Shown: positions 44,872 to 56,788, counted from the first letter of the stretch. The stretch: 64,000 bases of DNA from Ophiura sarsii (GCA_035610835.1 CM069452.1:5484171-5548170), one strand, 5' to 3'. The notes: generated by a model from the letters alone, not told the origin. Translations and numbers: made by a program.

Positions 44872-45925
44872 ATGATTACTCACAATGCATTGCATGCATA
44901 AAGAGTATCAATTGGAACTCTGTTGACTATATGCACAAGATGTTTAGGCGGGCTATTCAATCCTGATTACACACAATGCAATTCATGCACAAAGATTATC
45001 GATTGGTACTCTGTTGACTGTATGCAAGAAATGTTTAGGCGGGCTATTCAATCCTGATTACACACAATGCATTTCATGCACAAGGATTATCAATTGGTAC
45101 TCTGTTGACTGTATGCAAAATATGTTTAGGCGGGCTTTTCAATCCTGATTACACACAATGAAAGCATTCACGCACAAGGATTATCGATTGGAACTCTGTT
45201 GACTGTATGCACGATATGTTTAGGCGGGCTATCCAATCCTGATTACAGACAATGCATTTCATGCACAAGGATTATCGATTGTAATTCTGGTGACTAAGCA
45301 AGATATGTTTAGGTGGGCTGTTCAATACTGATTACACACAATGCATTGCATGCACAAGGATTATCGGTTGGTACTCTGTTCACTGTATGCAAGAAATGTT
45401 TCGGCGGGCTATTCAATCCTGATTACACACAATGCATTTCATGCACAAGTTTTATCGATTGGAACTCTGTTGACTGTATGCAAGATATGTTTAGGCTGGC
45501 TATTCAATCCTGATTACACAATGCATTTCATGCACAAGGATTATCAATTGGAACTCTGTTGACTATATGCACAAGATGTTTAGGCGGGCTATTCAATCCT
45601 GATTACACACAATGCATTTCATGCACAAGGATTATCTATTGGAACTATGGTGACTGTATGCAAGATATGTTTAGGTGGGCTTTTCAATCCTGATTACAGA
45701 CAATGCATTGCATGCACAAAACGTATCGATTGGTACTCTGTTGACTATGCAAGAGATATAGGCGGGCTATTCAATCCTGATTACACACAATGCAATTCAT
45801 GCACAAGAATTATCGATGGGAACTCTGTTGACTATATGCAAGAGATGTTTAGACGGGCTATTCAATCCTGATTACACACAATACATTGCATGCACAAGGA
45901 TTATCAATTGGAACTCTGTTGCAAT
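44872..45925. repeat. Tandem array, 91-bp unit, about 11 copies
   Basis: The unit contains ATGTTTAGGCGGGCTATTCA, ATCCTGATTACACACAATGC, TTCATGCACAAGGATTATCG and ATTGGAACTCTGTTGACTGT. Spacing between successive GGCGGGC words is about 91 bp, with two units shortened to about 87-88. ORFs in the array (e.g. 45313-45562) are repeat translations. Confidence 0.95.
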
Positions 45926-46170
45926 TATTATTAATTATCATTTTTTTTCATTATTTTGAAACTAATTATTTTGTGGTCGCAACCAATTTCAACCCCTAAA
46001 TAATGAGGACTCGGCATTTAATTATTTTCCAAGTATGATTAATTTGATACCCTAGTAATAATGCAATCATGTTCTATGATTGTACATCATCATAGCTGAT
46101 ATGATTAAATTCAGAAAGTAGCAAATGAAGTTTATTGAAAGTCATTTTAAAGGCGAATATATTAATTAGA
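45926..46170. other. Spacer between two satellite arrays
   Basis: AT-rich sequence without recognised features. Confidence 0.5.
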
Positions 46171-47570
46171 CTGTATATATGTCCATGGAGCGGGAATGAA
46201 GAAAATAAATCAATGATAATCACTTTGATCCTGATATTTCATAATTCCTTTTCTTGAATTATACACTAAGCCTATATATTAATTAGTCTGTATGTCCATG
46301 GAGCGGGAATGAAGAAAATAAATCAATGATAATCACTTTGATCCTGATATTTCATAATTCCTTTTCTTGAATTATACACTAAGCCTATATATTAATTAGT
46401 CTGTATGTCCATGGAGCGGGAATGAAGAAAATAAATCAATGATAATCACTTTGATCCTGATATTTCATAATTCCTTTTCTTGAATTATACACTAAGCCTA
46501 TACAGTAATTAGTCTGTATGTCCATGGAGCGGGAATGAAGAAAATAAATCAATGATAATCACTTTGATCCTGATATTTCATAATTCCTTTTCTTGAACTA
46601 TACACTAAGCCTATACAGTAATTAGTCTGTATGTCCATGGAGCGGGAATGAAGAAAATAAATCAATGATGACTTTTTTGATCCTGATATTTCATAATTCC
46701 TTTTCTTGAATTATACACTAAGCCTATACAGTAATTAGTCTGTATGTCCATGGAGCGGCAATGAAGAAAATAAATCAATGATAATCACTTTGATCCTGAT
46801 ATTTCATAATTCCTTTTCTTGAATTATACACTAAGCCTATATATTAAAGGTATATTATGTGATCTTTCAAGGGAACGCCCTCAACATCGAAAAAAAAATT
46901 GAAAGAAGATTTTCTTGCAGATTTACATTTCTGATCATAAATCGTACATACATTCCAAGTTACAGGGCGATGCGATTCTTAATTACTTCAAAATCATGAT
47001 TTTAGAGTGAAAATAAACTGTCGGATTATCCGACAGTTTATTATTTTCACTCTAAATTCACTCTAAAACCATGATTTTGAGATAATTAGGAATCGTATCG
47101 CTCTGTAACTTGGAATGTATGTATGATTTATGATCAGAAATGTAAATCTGCAAGAAAATCTACTTTCTAAAAAAAATAATGAATAGAGGGCGCTCTCTGG
47201 AAAAGATCACATAATATGCCTTTAATTAGTCTGTATATCCATGGAGCGGGAATGAAGAAAATAAATCAATGATAATCACTTTGATCCTGATATTTCATAA
47301 TTCCTTTTCTTGAATTATACACTAAGCCTATACAGTAATTAGTCTGTATGTCCATGGAGCGGGAATGAAGAAAATAAATCAATGATAATCACTTTGATCC
47401 TGATATTTCATAATTCCTTTTCTTGAATTATACACTAAGCCTATATATTAATTAGTCTGTATGTCCATGGAGCGGGAATGAAGAAAATAAATCAATGATA
47501 ATCTTTTGATCATGATATTTCATAATTCCTTTTTTTGAATTATAATACACTAAGCCTATATTATATATTA
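46171..47570. repeat. Tandem array, 113-bp unit, about 9 copies, very uniform
   Basis: TCTGTATGTCCATGGAGCGG starts units at 46287, 46400, 46513, 46626 and 46739, then 47230, 47343 and 47456: exact 113-bp spacing apart from one interruption. The first (46171) and last units are diverged. Further degenerate units at about 47972 and 48105 share CCATGGAGCGTGAATGAAGA. The interruption is the MITE at 46848-47221. Confidence 0.95.
46848..47221 (+). mobile_element. TTAA foldback MITE, copy 2, inside the 113-bp array
   Basis: AGGTATATTATGTGATCTTT and AAAGATCACATAATATGCCT ends with TTAA at 46844-46847 and 47222-47225. The uninterrupted array reads ATATTAATTAG at this point, giving the empty site. The next unit is displaced by 378 bp, equal to 374 bp of element plus 4 bp of duplication. 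The centre has a perfect ATAAACTGTCGGAT/ATCCGACAGTTTAT pairing. Confidence 0.95.
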
Positions 47571-48194
47571 ATTAATTGATATCTTTTTGATACTGATATT
47601 TCTTTCCTTGTCTTGAATTATGTCTATAATACATTAATAAGCCATGTGTCACAATTAAACGTATTACCAAACTAATCTTTGCTATTGACTGCTAGATAAT
47701 TGTCTATGTTTATAATAATTGTAACATAATTGAAACGTAAACCATGTTATTTACTGGCTTGTACATGTAAATCCCATTGTAAAAAACAGTTAATGACATG
47801 GTTTACGCAAACTGTGATAGTTTTCTTATTTTTCATCGGATTGATCTCATACTTTCAGGATATCATAATAACTAATTGGGATTTACATTGAAACTAAATT
47901 CGTCATGGTTCAATGATCATAACAAGTTTTACAGCGTCATGAAACAGAGTCCTATTTTGTTTGAGACACCCTGTATGGCCATGGAGCGTGAATGAAGAAA
48001 ATAAAAAAACAAAAACAATGATAATCTTTTTTTGATCCTGATATTTCACTAATACCTTTTCTTGAATTATAAACACTAAGCCTATATATGAATTAGCCTA
48101 TGTCCATGGAGCGTGAATGAAGAAAATAAATCAAGCCGCAGAAAAAGAAAGAAGAAAAAAATCCCGAAAAAAATATACAATTTTTGGCGCTTGA
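47571..48194. other. Decayed edge of the 113-bp array
   Basis: Two isolated, diverged unit fragments (about 47972-48062 and 48098-48135) in AT-rich DNA. No exon seen. Confidence 0.5.
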
Positions 48195-48325
48195 AGGCAT
48201 ATTATGCGATCTTTTCCATGATATATTTATTATGATTTATGATCAGAAATGTATAATCTGCAAGAAAATCTTCTTTTAAAAAAAGATCAAGGATAGAGGG
48301 CGTCCCGTGGAAAAGATCGCATAAT
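48195..48325. mobile_element. Short, internally deleted TTAA-type MITE relative
   Basis: AGGCATATTATGCGATCTTT at the left and AAAAGATCGCATAATA at the right, with GAGGGCGTCCCGTGG and ATCTGCAAGAAAATCTTCTT as in the full copies at 41235 and 46848. Most of the foldback interior is missing, and TTAA is not preserved. Confidence 0.7.
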
Positions 48326-48349
48326 AAAAATATGCAGTATGTATTATAG

Positions 48350-49029
48350 CAACCGATAACATAAACCGCAACGTCCTACCCACGAGGGGTCGATCACATT
48401 TTCATGACCGAGCCCTTACTATAAAATGCAGCGCATGACTGGCCCAAAACACGAGAAGGGGGAAATTTAAAGAGAATCAATATAATCTGTGCTGCAACGC
48501 AGCCAGAGCGACGGATCAACTATTAAATTGTCATAAAATCATTGTTGCGTCTATGAATATTATAAAATGCGCCCATCCCAAAATATGTGGCGGCGACAAA
48601 CAGTGAACGAGCGCAACTAGTGACATGTAGAACCCTCGATATCTGATGCAGCCCTCGATATACAGCCACAGAGCTGAAAAGCAAACGCGTATCAGCAAAA
48701 ACGATAAGTAAACACCACTGACTGAGACTGTCAAAGCCATACTATCAGCTGGTCGCCGGTTGTTGGTGTGTGATATAAAGAATTCAATAGGCAATGTACT
48801 AACTAAAGCATATGTGCAATGACGGGTATCCCCGGCCCCAGCAATTTCCACCAAACAAGCGTTCAGTAACCAAGCGCTAGTTTTAGTCGAATTTTACCTT
48901 TCCATCCAGACCTGGAATATTTATATTGGAAATGAATTTGGAAATAAACCTATAATTTGCTACCAGAACCAAGTGTCCAGGTTGGAAAACTGCTGCTTGA
49001 AGGGCTTAGGCAGCCCCCTCCCATAAACC
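48350..49029 (+). promoter_or_regulatory. Putative promoter and 5' UTR
   Basis: This 680-bp region upstream of the start codon at 49030 is GC-richer and more CpG-containing than the repeats around it. A TATA-like TGATATAAAG lies at about 48769-48778. The transcription start cannot be set from sequence alone. The 107-codon minus-strand ORF here (48531-48854) is regarded as chance. Confidence 0.35.
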
Positions 49030-49112
49030 ATGGAATTTAAACGCAGGGCATCCGTTATGGCCTTGGTGTCATCGTTTCGCCGAAGACGGTCATCTGTTCC
49101 GCAACAAAAATG
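49030..49112 (+). CDS. 5' coding exon of an unidentified gene
   Basis: The ATG at 49030 is in good context (AAACCATGG) and is fixed by an in-frame TAA six bases upstream. It encodes 27 codons plus two bases, beginning MEFKRRASVMALVSSFRRRR and followed by SSVPQQK, and then meets a consensus donor, TG|GTAAGTACC (GT at 49113). The N-terminus is strongly basic, with two RRxS-type sites (RRAS, RRRRSS) that would suit PKA-like phosphorylation; that is inference. I do not recognise the protein. The next exon must start in phase 2; none could be confirmed downstream in the window, so intron 1 is probably long. Confidence 0.6.
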
Positions 49113-49308
49113 GTAAGTACCAGTACATGTACCAAAACTCTTTTTCTATTTTTTTAAAATGTAAAATATAAGTAGTTGTCATTTGCAATCGATCCCCTCG
49201 GTTTGCCATTAATATCTGCCCTTCCACTATTTCCCGTTAAAATGAATGACTTGATCAAGGAGGCGCTTTACGGCAAGGGCCAATGTATGCATCTACTTTT
49301 AAGAGCTG
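49113..49308 (+). other. Start of presumed intron 1
   Basis: Begins GTAAGTACC. No coding character after the donor. Confidence 0.5.
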
Positions 49309-49671
49309 GGAATGTGACCCGGGGGGGGGGGGGGGGGGCGGGTGGTACTCGCTAATACGGTATATACTGGGATGTGCCGCTCTAATGGGTCGCTTTTTTG
49401 CAAAAAAATCCTTACACACGAAGTATGATTTTGTGCTGAAAAATCCCTAATAATGGGGTCATCATTTACAAAATGGGTCTATATGAAGCAAAATTCTTAA
49501 AAATGGGTACCGTTTTTCCAAAATCACAATACAATACAATACAATACAAATGAGCATTTATAAAGCGCCTTTTCATCAAGATCAAACCCTTAGAAATGGG
49601 TAGAGGTTTTGAATCTCCAGCGGCACACACCAAATCCGAGTACCCCCCCCCCCCCCCCGGATGTGACACAG
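49309..49671. mobile_element. TIR element with poly-G/poly-C ends
   Basis: AATGTGACCC followed by a G run and GGTGGTACTCG (to about 49350) is mirrored by CGAGTACCCC, a C run and GGATGTGAC at the right. A (AATAC)n tract with GCATTTATAAAGCGCCTTTT (about 49525-49585) inside is a LINE-tail insertion. A fragment with CCCGGGGAGGGGGCGGTACT is at about 51190. Homopolymer lengths may be assembly artefacts. Confidence 0.65.
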
Positions 49672-51180
49672 TACATCAAAAGATGGTACCTGTTGTTGCC
49701 AGCGCCAGGCAAGTTTTGAGATATTCCCAGCTCATATTATAAATTGTGGTTGCCAAGCCCATGAAACATATACTTATATTAATTATTTAAATCTGGGCCT
49801 TCGAAGTTTACCGATTGAAGCAAGGCATTCCCTGTATGCATCTTTCCCTTTCCAAAATGATATTTTTAGTATCAACAGTTCCATGTGCAAAAGTAATTAT
49901 CAGCAAAAAACAACAACTGAAAATTGAATATAGTATACTTCAATTCCTGCAGAAAGCACTGCAGAAAGACAGTGGCGTATTATAGCGTATAATGTATAAA
50001 AGGCTTTCAATGGTATGAGGGAAAACGAAGGACAGGATTTTGGTTTATAGGGTACATAATATAACCAACTCATTTTGTTAGATATTCGTTTGACATCCCA
50101 TGGTGCATGGCAGGGGCGTTATAACTAGAGGTTTGGGGGGAGGGGGTATGGGGGACATGACATTCCCCACACCGAACCCCTTCCCCCCCCCCCCCCCCAC
50201 ACCGTGCCAGAAGGCATGCCCCATTGAAATGACAAACTCTATGTATTTATACACACGAAAATAGTCGGTTATGCCCAACCCCCTGTCAGAAGGCTTCCAC
50301 CCCAAATTGAAAACCCTATACGCTACTGCATGGTGGGGCATGGGGGCCAACCTTCGGGTATGGGGTCCCGGGTCCACCCCCACCCCACCACTTATTGGTC
50401 CATATGACGCTTGAAACTGATTCCATTGGATGATGGATGTGTTGATTATCATCATGGCGTTCTCGTTACATGGTTACCATGGTTACTGTATAATATCAGT
50501 TTGTCTGTTATTATTAACATTTATGAACTTGGCCAATGTTCAACATGAAAAGGCTAAAATCCGAGCAACACCAGAGGTCTCGAGAGATGAACTTGCCTTT
50601 GAACATTGAACTTACAAGCTACATCTGTATTCTCAAATGGCCGCGTGGCTTGTATGTCCATTTAGTAAAACCCACTAAATTTAGCATAATTATGTTTTAC
50701 TAGTTTGTTTTCTATAAAAACAGATGAGCGTGGGGTTTGAATACTCTCTCGGAAGCGGGAGGGTAGGCCTATATAGGCTATATCAAATGATTTAAAATGC
50801 TATTTTGATAACTATATCAGCACGTCACGTCCAATTGCAGATAAATTTTCAAGTTTCAACGCCGAAGAGTTTTCATGCAAAAAACACTTCATAGAATTTA
50901 CTTATTTCATGTGTGTGTCGTGCCCAGAAAGTGGCTTTTATGACCCTACTCTCCGTGAGAAGTTTAAACATTTTATAAAACAAAGTAAATTAGCATGGTT
51001 TTGGCAAAATTGGGCCCCACAACCAACCCCCGGGTATCTGGTCCACCTCTCCGGCCAATTGGTTTAAGCCCCGGCCCGGGGGCGATGTTCGTTACCGTAA
51101 ACAACATTTGATACCTGACGGAGTAAAGCGCATAGCACATGTACATTGTACAGCAATACAGTGAGTGTGTACGGTTAATA
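49672..51180. other. Non-coding stretch with G/C-rich low-complexity patches
   Basis: Patches with runs of G or C at about 50130-50200 and 50330-50395, the latter part of a local inverted arrangement. ORFs through them are low-complexity. No exon recognised. Confidence 0.4.
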
Positions 51181-51186
51181 AATTTC

Positions 51187-51310
51187 GCGGCCCGGGGAGG
51201 GGGCGGTACTCACTATAATTTCTAGCCTTTTGGGGTGCCTTTTCGCGAAATTTGGTATATCGATGGGTGGTAATCAGAAAGGGGTTTTGGTATATGCCCC
51301 TTATTCTTGA
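51187..51310. mobile_element. Fragment of G-tract TIR element
   Basis: GGCCCGGGGAGGGGGCGGTACTCACTATA resembles the left end of 49309-49671 (G run then GGTACTCGCTAATA). No second end found. Confidence 0.45.
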
Positions 51311-51497
51311 TGGTATAAGGGTTGTTAGATAGATTTATTGAGCCCCCTAACAAAGGGCCTGACATATTCAAAAACCGCTGGATTTCCAATATCCGGAGTT
51401 CAAATGTTTAAAATACACTTTTGAGAACCAAATTTTGGTTAAAATACACTTTTTGAGAACCAAATTTTGTACTTACCTTCTGTTATGTAAACATGCA

Positions 51498-51957
51498 CAG
51501 TCCTCAAAAATAACTGACCAGGTTATAAATATACTTTTAACTCCAAAACTATAGCTCCTTACGTAAAAATATTACATTATAAAGTTGTAAGGAAATCTCT
51601 TCTCTTCAATTTTAGACATTGTTCATGAAGATCGGTTAACTTAATTGAGAACACTACATTGATAAGGATAGAACAAAGTACAGTTTACATATTCACACTT
51701 GGGTTTTGAATATGCCTGTTGCTAGTACGAGGCTGCGTGTCGACAAACAAAATATAAAGATGAAAAAAAAAACTGACTTTGTTTGGGTTTTGGGCACATA
51801 ACTGAGTGAATATTCATTCAATTTTTACGTGTAATATCTCAAATCGAAGAGAAGAGATTTCCTTACAACTTTATAATTTAATATGTTTACGTATAAAAGA
51901 GCTATATAGTTTTGGAGTTGAGAGCGTATAGTCAGTTATACTCTTTTTACAGGATGT
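51498..51957. mobile_element. Foldback element F1, copy 2
   Basis: CAGTCCTCAAAAATAACTGA and the following arm containing ATTATAAAGTTGTAAGGAAA and TCTCTTCTCTTC are mirrored at 51840-51957 (GAAGAGAAGAGA, TTTCCTTACAACTTTATAAT). Related to 15945-16514 in arm layout and words, but diverged. Confidence 0.7.
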
Positions 51958-53693
51958 ATAACAAGGGCTATATATCGGTAGACATTTCACAAATGTTGGT
52001 ATCCGATCGGGGTGGTGTTAATTTTGCATAATGCAGTATATTGAAAGTTGGAATTTCAAAGTCTGGGAGGCACATCCACGTATGATTTTAGTAGAGGAAT
52101 CCCCCCCCCCCCCCGGGTTTAAGCCCTTTTGGTGCCAACTTTATATGCTTAGAACTATTATACACAGTCCACGGTCGGTCCACCCTCCCCTCCTGTTTGT
52201 CACCGTCCGCGCCCCTAAAAAATAAATAACAGCCCATGATTCAATCCTTACACCACTATACATGCTATAAACATTGATATGGCTAACTTTGGTTATGGTA
52301 TTACTATTATACTAAAGCACAATAAATGTCTTATATTTTAATAACTGGGGTGTACATGGTCACACGCAGAAACGCCGTATAAAGCTATACCAATGTAAGG
52401 TGCGTGTCAGTGTCACACTACGTCTTATCCATAGTTATTTTCCAAATATGCCTATAAAGAATTATTTGAATATCAATTGTATCGGCTGTGTTATTTTGAG
52501 TATATTCGGCCGGGCACTATGAAATACAAAAGGCGGGATCACCTTTTCTGTTATACTTGTGCTTGACTGTGAAAAAAGCAGGCAGTTCGTCATGTGATGT
52601 TCCCATTGCGAAATACAACAAGGCCCAAACGTGACTTAAAAAAAATCAATTTCGAGCAAATAACTTACAAACTTAATTATATCATAATAAAATACGAATG
52701 TATACACCGTCGATCCGCTCCTAATTTTCAGAAGTTGAAGTGCAAAATAGCCTGTTTGTCTTACAATTATTGAATACCGTACCGACTAGCTATGTCGGAT
52801 TAAAATTCCCTTTAAAAAGGGAACACCCAGTATCAAGTAAAATTCCTTGCAATGGAGTGAAGACCATTTTGGTGACATGTTCGGAGTCACGGTTGTATAG
52901 TCCGATGGGCGGGTTCTATATAACGTAAAAATATGGTTCTATAGTACTAAGGTTCAATTTACAGTATTAACGTAGGCCTAAGGTTCAATAATCTGAAGAA
53001 ACTATCATCTGAAAAAAGGCTCAATATTATGATCATGTTTAAATTCCAATTATTAAGAAAGGGTCTGCAATTCAAATATTAAAGCAGGTCTGTAGTATAA
53101 ATTTGAAATGAGGTTCTTCAATCATAAAAAGTGCTCTTTAGTCTGAATCTTATGGGTTGTTATTTGTCGATCTGGAAAACTTATTTAAAAACGGTAAGCC
53201 ATCTGACAATGGATTATAAAAAAGACTTGTTTGTGTGTTTGAAGGATCAATACTTCATCTTTCAGACTATAAACATTCGCAATATTCGGATGTAAGATCC
53301 TTTAATTATTCATTATTATTGAACCTTACCAGTTCCGGATTAGTTAATTTCTTTTACACTCTATACAAATGTGGATTATGGAACTTATTTTTTGTTAGAT
53401 TATTGAACCAGAGAGATGCTAACCTAAACATGATAAACCCATCCGACTTTAGAACTTAGGAATTGAGTGGGATTTTTAAGGCTTTTGTCGGACTTGGACT
53501 AGCTTGGACTAGCGAAGTGTTGTACCATAGAATCTTCATATAGAGACATCGGATTGAAGACTTGATGTAATACAGTTTGGGTTTGGGGTATTCTAGTTTC
53601 AGACAGCACTTATTATGTTTGTTTGTAAGAAAGTAAGAATACAAAAGAGATATTCATTTTAGTGACGTTTATTTTGTTTTATAAATATATTCC
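51958..53693. other. Non-coding stretch, no gene confirmed
   Basis: A C run at 52102-52114 and a TTCAATNWT-rich patch at 52930-53120 (GGTTCAATA/GGTTCTTCAAT words) were noted. No exon with matching splice phase was found. Confidence 0.4.
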
Positions 53694-53697
53694 TTAA

Positions 53698-54127
53698 AGG
53701 GACACAATGTCATGTTGAATTTTTTTAATTTTAATTAATTTGGCAAACTTTCACGAATGAACCAATTAGCACAAGCTACAAATTCTCTGAAAGGGTCAAA
53801 CATCCCTACAGATTCACTATCAGTATCCAACCAACGGAACCATAGCAAAAACAGAAGATTTATTGAGCAACTCCAGCCATCACCACTGATTTTTGTCCCC
53901 AATGTCTACTGGTTCCTATGATTGACATTACAGTACGATGAAAGGCTTATACCGTAGTCAACAGAGCAATGAAACCCAATCAAACACCATGCTGGAAAAT
54001 ATCCATAATTTTATTATTTATTTTTCGATAACTTTTGATATACACCATCGTTTGTCCTCGTTCGACCAAAAATCTGAGGTGGAAATATTGAATTTCATTT
54101 TTTTTTGAGAAATCTCTCTGTGCCCCT
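53698..54127. mobile_element. TTAA MITE relative, AGGGACA family, boundaries uncertain
   Basis: TTAA-AGGGACACAATGTCATGTTG at 53694 matches the end of 60815-61167 (GGGACATAATGTCATGTTGA). Two candidate right ends exist: GTGCCCCT-TTAA at 54127 and AATGTCCCT-TTAA at 54520. Either could be the true terminus, or two elements overlap. Confidence 0.5.
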
Positions 54128-54789
54128 TTAAGAAATCAAAGGTGGTTTTTTTCCTTATGAGAATTAAATCATGAAAATGTCCATGTGTGGCTGACTGAGC
54201 CTGACTCTCCATCCAAACCCGAAAAATATTACAGAGATCCAACCCATGCACCTACCTATACCCTCGTCGTCTACAATAATTGATTTCCGAGTTTCAAACA
54301 TGAAAATATTTCAACCATCCCACAAGCTCCATGAACCAACTTATTTTATTTCTTGGCCTTGAAAACTTTACGATTTGATGCTCAGTTTTTTTCACCCAGC
54401 AATTGTACGCGTAATCCATCCAAGGTCAGACTTCCATTCATACGGTCAGTGCAACGGCAGTTCATGGTTCTCAGCATTGCTCAGTTCCACTTCCTAAAAC
54501 TCCAATATTATAATGTCCCTTTAATAATCATGATAATAAGGGACGGGTCAATTCTTTATGACGAAGGAAGCATTGAGCATACAAAATGTTGACCATGTTC
54601 GTCGAAATAAGCGCACGAGTGGTTTGTACACATGGGTACATGATTAGTAAGTTGCATGGTAAGAATATGTTGTGTTGAAATTAGACAAAGATGGAAGAAA
54701 CGAGTAAGTATTAAAAAATTCCATTAAAATGGACTGGGCGGTCTAAGAGAAAGACATAGGAAGACATAGGAAGTAATTTAAATACCGCG

Positions 54790-54905
54790 GTAATCCCAGC
54801 ACGATATTGACATATCGGAATATTGACATATTGACATATTGGCATATTGGTCTATTGGTATATTTGCATATTGGCATATTGCATGTATAGGCTATTGGCA
54901 AGTTT
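54790..54905. repeat. (CATATTGG)n-like low-complexity repeat
   Basis: CATATTGACATATTGGCATATTGGTCTATTGG-type 8-10 bp words repeated about ten times, bracketed by TACCGCGGTAA and TTACCGCGGTG, an inverted pair. Confidence 0.75.
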
Positions 54906-54966
54906 ACGTTACCGCGGTGTTTAAGTTTTTAGTTATTATGATTTAATAGTCTCAGCTTTGAATGAA

Positions 54967-55345
54967 CAGTGTTCCAGGTAGAGGGTGGGTTTGTTTCCTT
55001 TGTACAAGCCCAATAAGTAAGAAAAGGAATTAGACAATTTCCATGGATTTTGGTGAAAAACTAAGGCTACTAACCCCAAAGATATTTACTTTTTTGTTAA
55101 TATTTTTCAATCAAGATACGTAAAGATTATTTTCTGAAAAATACATAAACTTTGACGGAAGCGTTTTCCGTCTAGAGGGCGGGTTTCCTTTGTACAAACG
55201 CAATAAGTAAGTGCCAAATTAAGAAAAAGGACTTGCAAACTTCCATCGATTTTCCTCGAAATCTGAGCCCAAAGTTTTTTGTTTTTTGTAATCATTTTGA
55301 ATCAAGATACGTAAAGATTATTTTCTAAAAGATACATTAACTTAA
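54967..55345. repeat. Two-copy tandem duplication, about 188 bp
   Basis: GTAGAGGGTGGGTTTGTTTCCTTTGTACAAGC and TCAAGATACGTAAAGATTATTTTCTGAAA recur as TCTAGAGGGCGGGTTTCCTTTGTACAAAC and the same downstream block, about 188 bp later. Confidence 0.85.
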
Positions 55346-56300
55346 AAAAAACTAACAAAATATTCGTTCGTCAACGATGTAAAATACATGCATATGATGA
55401 GAACATTTACCAACTGAAGAACAATCTAGGTATGACATGTTGTAGCCTACTTCATGTACATGTAGTCTAAAACATTGGCCCATGAATGGCTAGACTATTT
55501 ACAATGACACTCCGCGGCCATCGTTATCCATGATCGAAATATCATTAAATAAACCCAGGACTTACATGTATAGTTTTTTAATATTTTACCACCGTGTTTT
55601 GATTTTTTTTTCATCAAAAATGATTTTGGTGCAATTTTTGCATTTTTACAAAAAAAATGATTTTGTTACGTTTTCCACCCCCTTAAATAACGTTCGTAAA
55701 TTGGTTTACTTGGTGAAAATTCTTGAAATCACCAATGTTTTTTGAATGAGTATACCAATACCAAGTTTTTCAATTAATAATAACTCTACCGTTCACTTAC
55801 TCACCCTTTACACACTCCATAACTCCTTATATTTACTCACTCCATAACTCACCTCAAGATTAAGAAAACCCAAAACTCACCAACTTACTAACTCAACCAT
55901 CCACAATTCGCCACTTAGACAACCCTTGGAATAAGAATTATTCCAAAGACAACCCTACAGCAGCACATGGGGATTGTCAAACAAGATAACTATATATTTG
56001 ATGCTCTCACAGACTGCGGGTAAAGCAGCATTATACATGTATTTTTACGAATGTGACTACATGCTGCCTCCATCTATATCTAGAAATACCCTAATATCAT
56101 CATTTTCACAAACCCGTGGAAGTAGGAGTCGGCTCGCTTCGCGATCCGCCTCCTAAAAAGAGCCACTCCCAACCAATCAAAGTTAGTAATTTTGCTATCA
56201 ACCTTGTATGTAGGACACAGCACAATGCACAGGAAAAAAGGCTCTGTATCTAATCTGAGTTGCTAAAGATTAATTGTCTTCGTGTGAAAATGTTAATTGC
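55346..56300. other. Non-coding stretch, low-complexity centre
   Basis: 55795-55905 is rich in ACTCAC/CATAACTC words. TTGGAATAAGAATTATTCCAA at about 55925-55945 is a perfect short palindrome. No exon seen. Confidence 0.45.
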
Positions 56301-56309
56301 CGGTTAATT

Positions 56310-56700
56310 GTCTTTATGGGAACATTTTAATTGTCTTCGTGCGAATTCTTTTAATTGTCTTCATGTGAACATTTTAATTGTCTTCATGTGAACAATTTAA
56401 TTGTCTTCATGTGAACATTTTAAAGTCTATGTGAACATTTTTAAGGCTTCATGTGAATATCTTAATTCTTCATGTGAACATTTCAATTGTCTTCATGTGA
56501 ACATTGCAAGTCTTCATGTGAGCATTTCAAGTCTTCATGTGAGCATTTCAAGTCTTCATGTGAACATTTCAAGTCTTCATGTGAACATTTCAAGTCTTCA
56601 TGTGAACATTTTAAAAGTCTTCATGTGAACATTTTAAGTCTTCATGTGAACATTTTAAGTCTTCATGTGAAAATCTTAATTGTCTTCATGCAAAACATTG
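56310..56700. repeat. Minisatellite, 21-25 bp unit, about 17 copies
   Basis: The unit is GTCTTCATGTGAACATTTCA-like. The centre (56505-56620) is nearly uniform with a 22-bp unit; the edges carry an extra AATT. Peptides in the frames through it (SSCEHFK, LHVNI) are repeat translations. Confidence 0.95.
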
Positions 56701-56788
56701 TCAATGTGTAGCCTGTGTAGCCAATAATACGCATTATAGGATCTTGTAACTTCTTGTTGGACCTTGTATTGTAGGGTTTGATCCCTAA

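Noticed and set aside
45313..45871. Repetitive, cysteine-containing ORFs
   Set aside because: They are translations of the 91-bp satellite; units of 87-91 bp change frame and stops interrupt.
48531..48854. 107-codon minus-strand ORF, hydrophobic
   Set aside because: It overlaps the likely promoter and 5' UTR of the exon at 49030, has no domain, and its composition is what random frames of this DNA give.
54691..54704. ATG followed by four codons and a GTAAGT donor
   Set aside because: Too short to support, no upstream in-frame evidence or coding bias; such chance combinations are expected.
56401..56711. Repeat peptides SSCEHFK / LHVNI
   Set aside because: Translations of the minisatellite in different frames, with no start context or flanking coding sequence.
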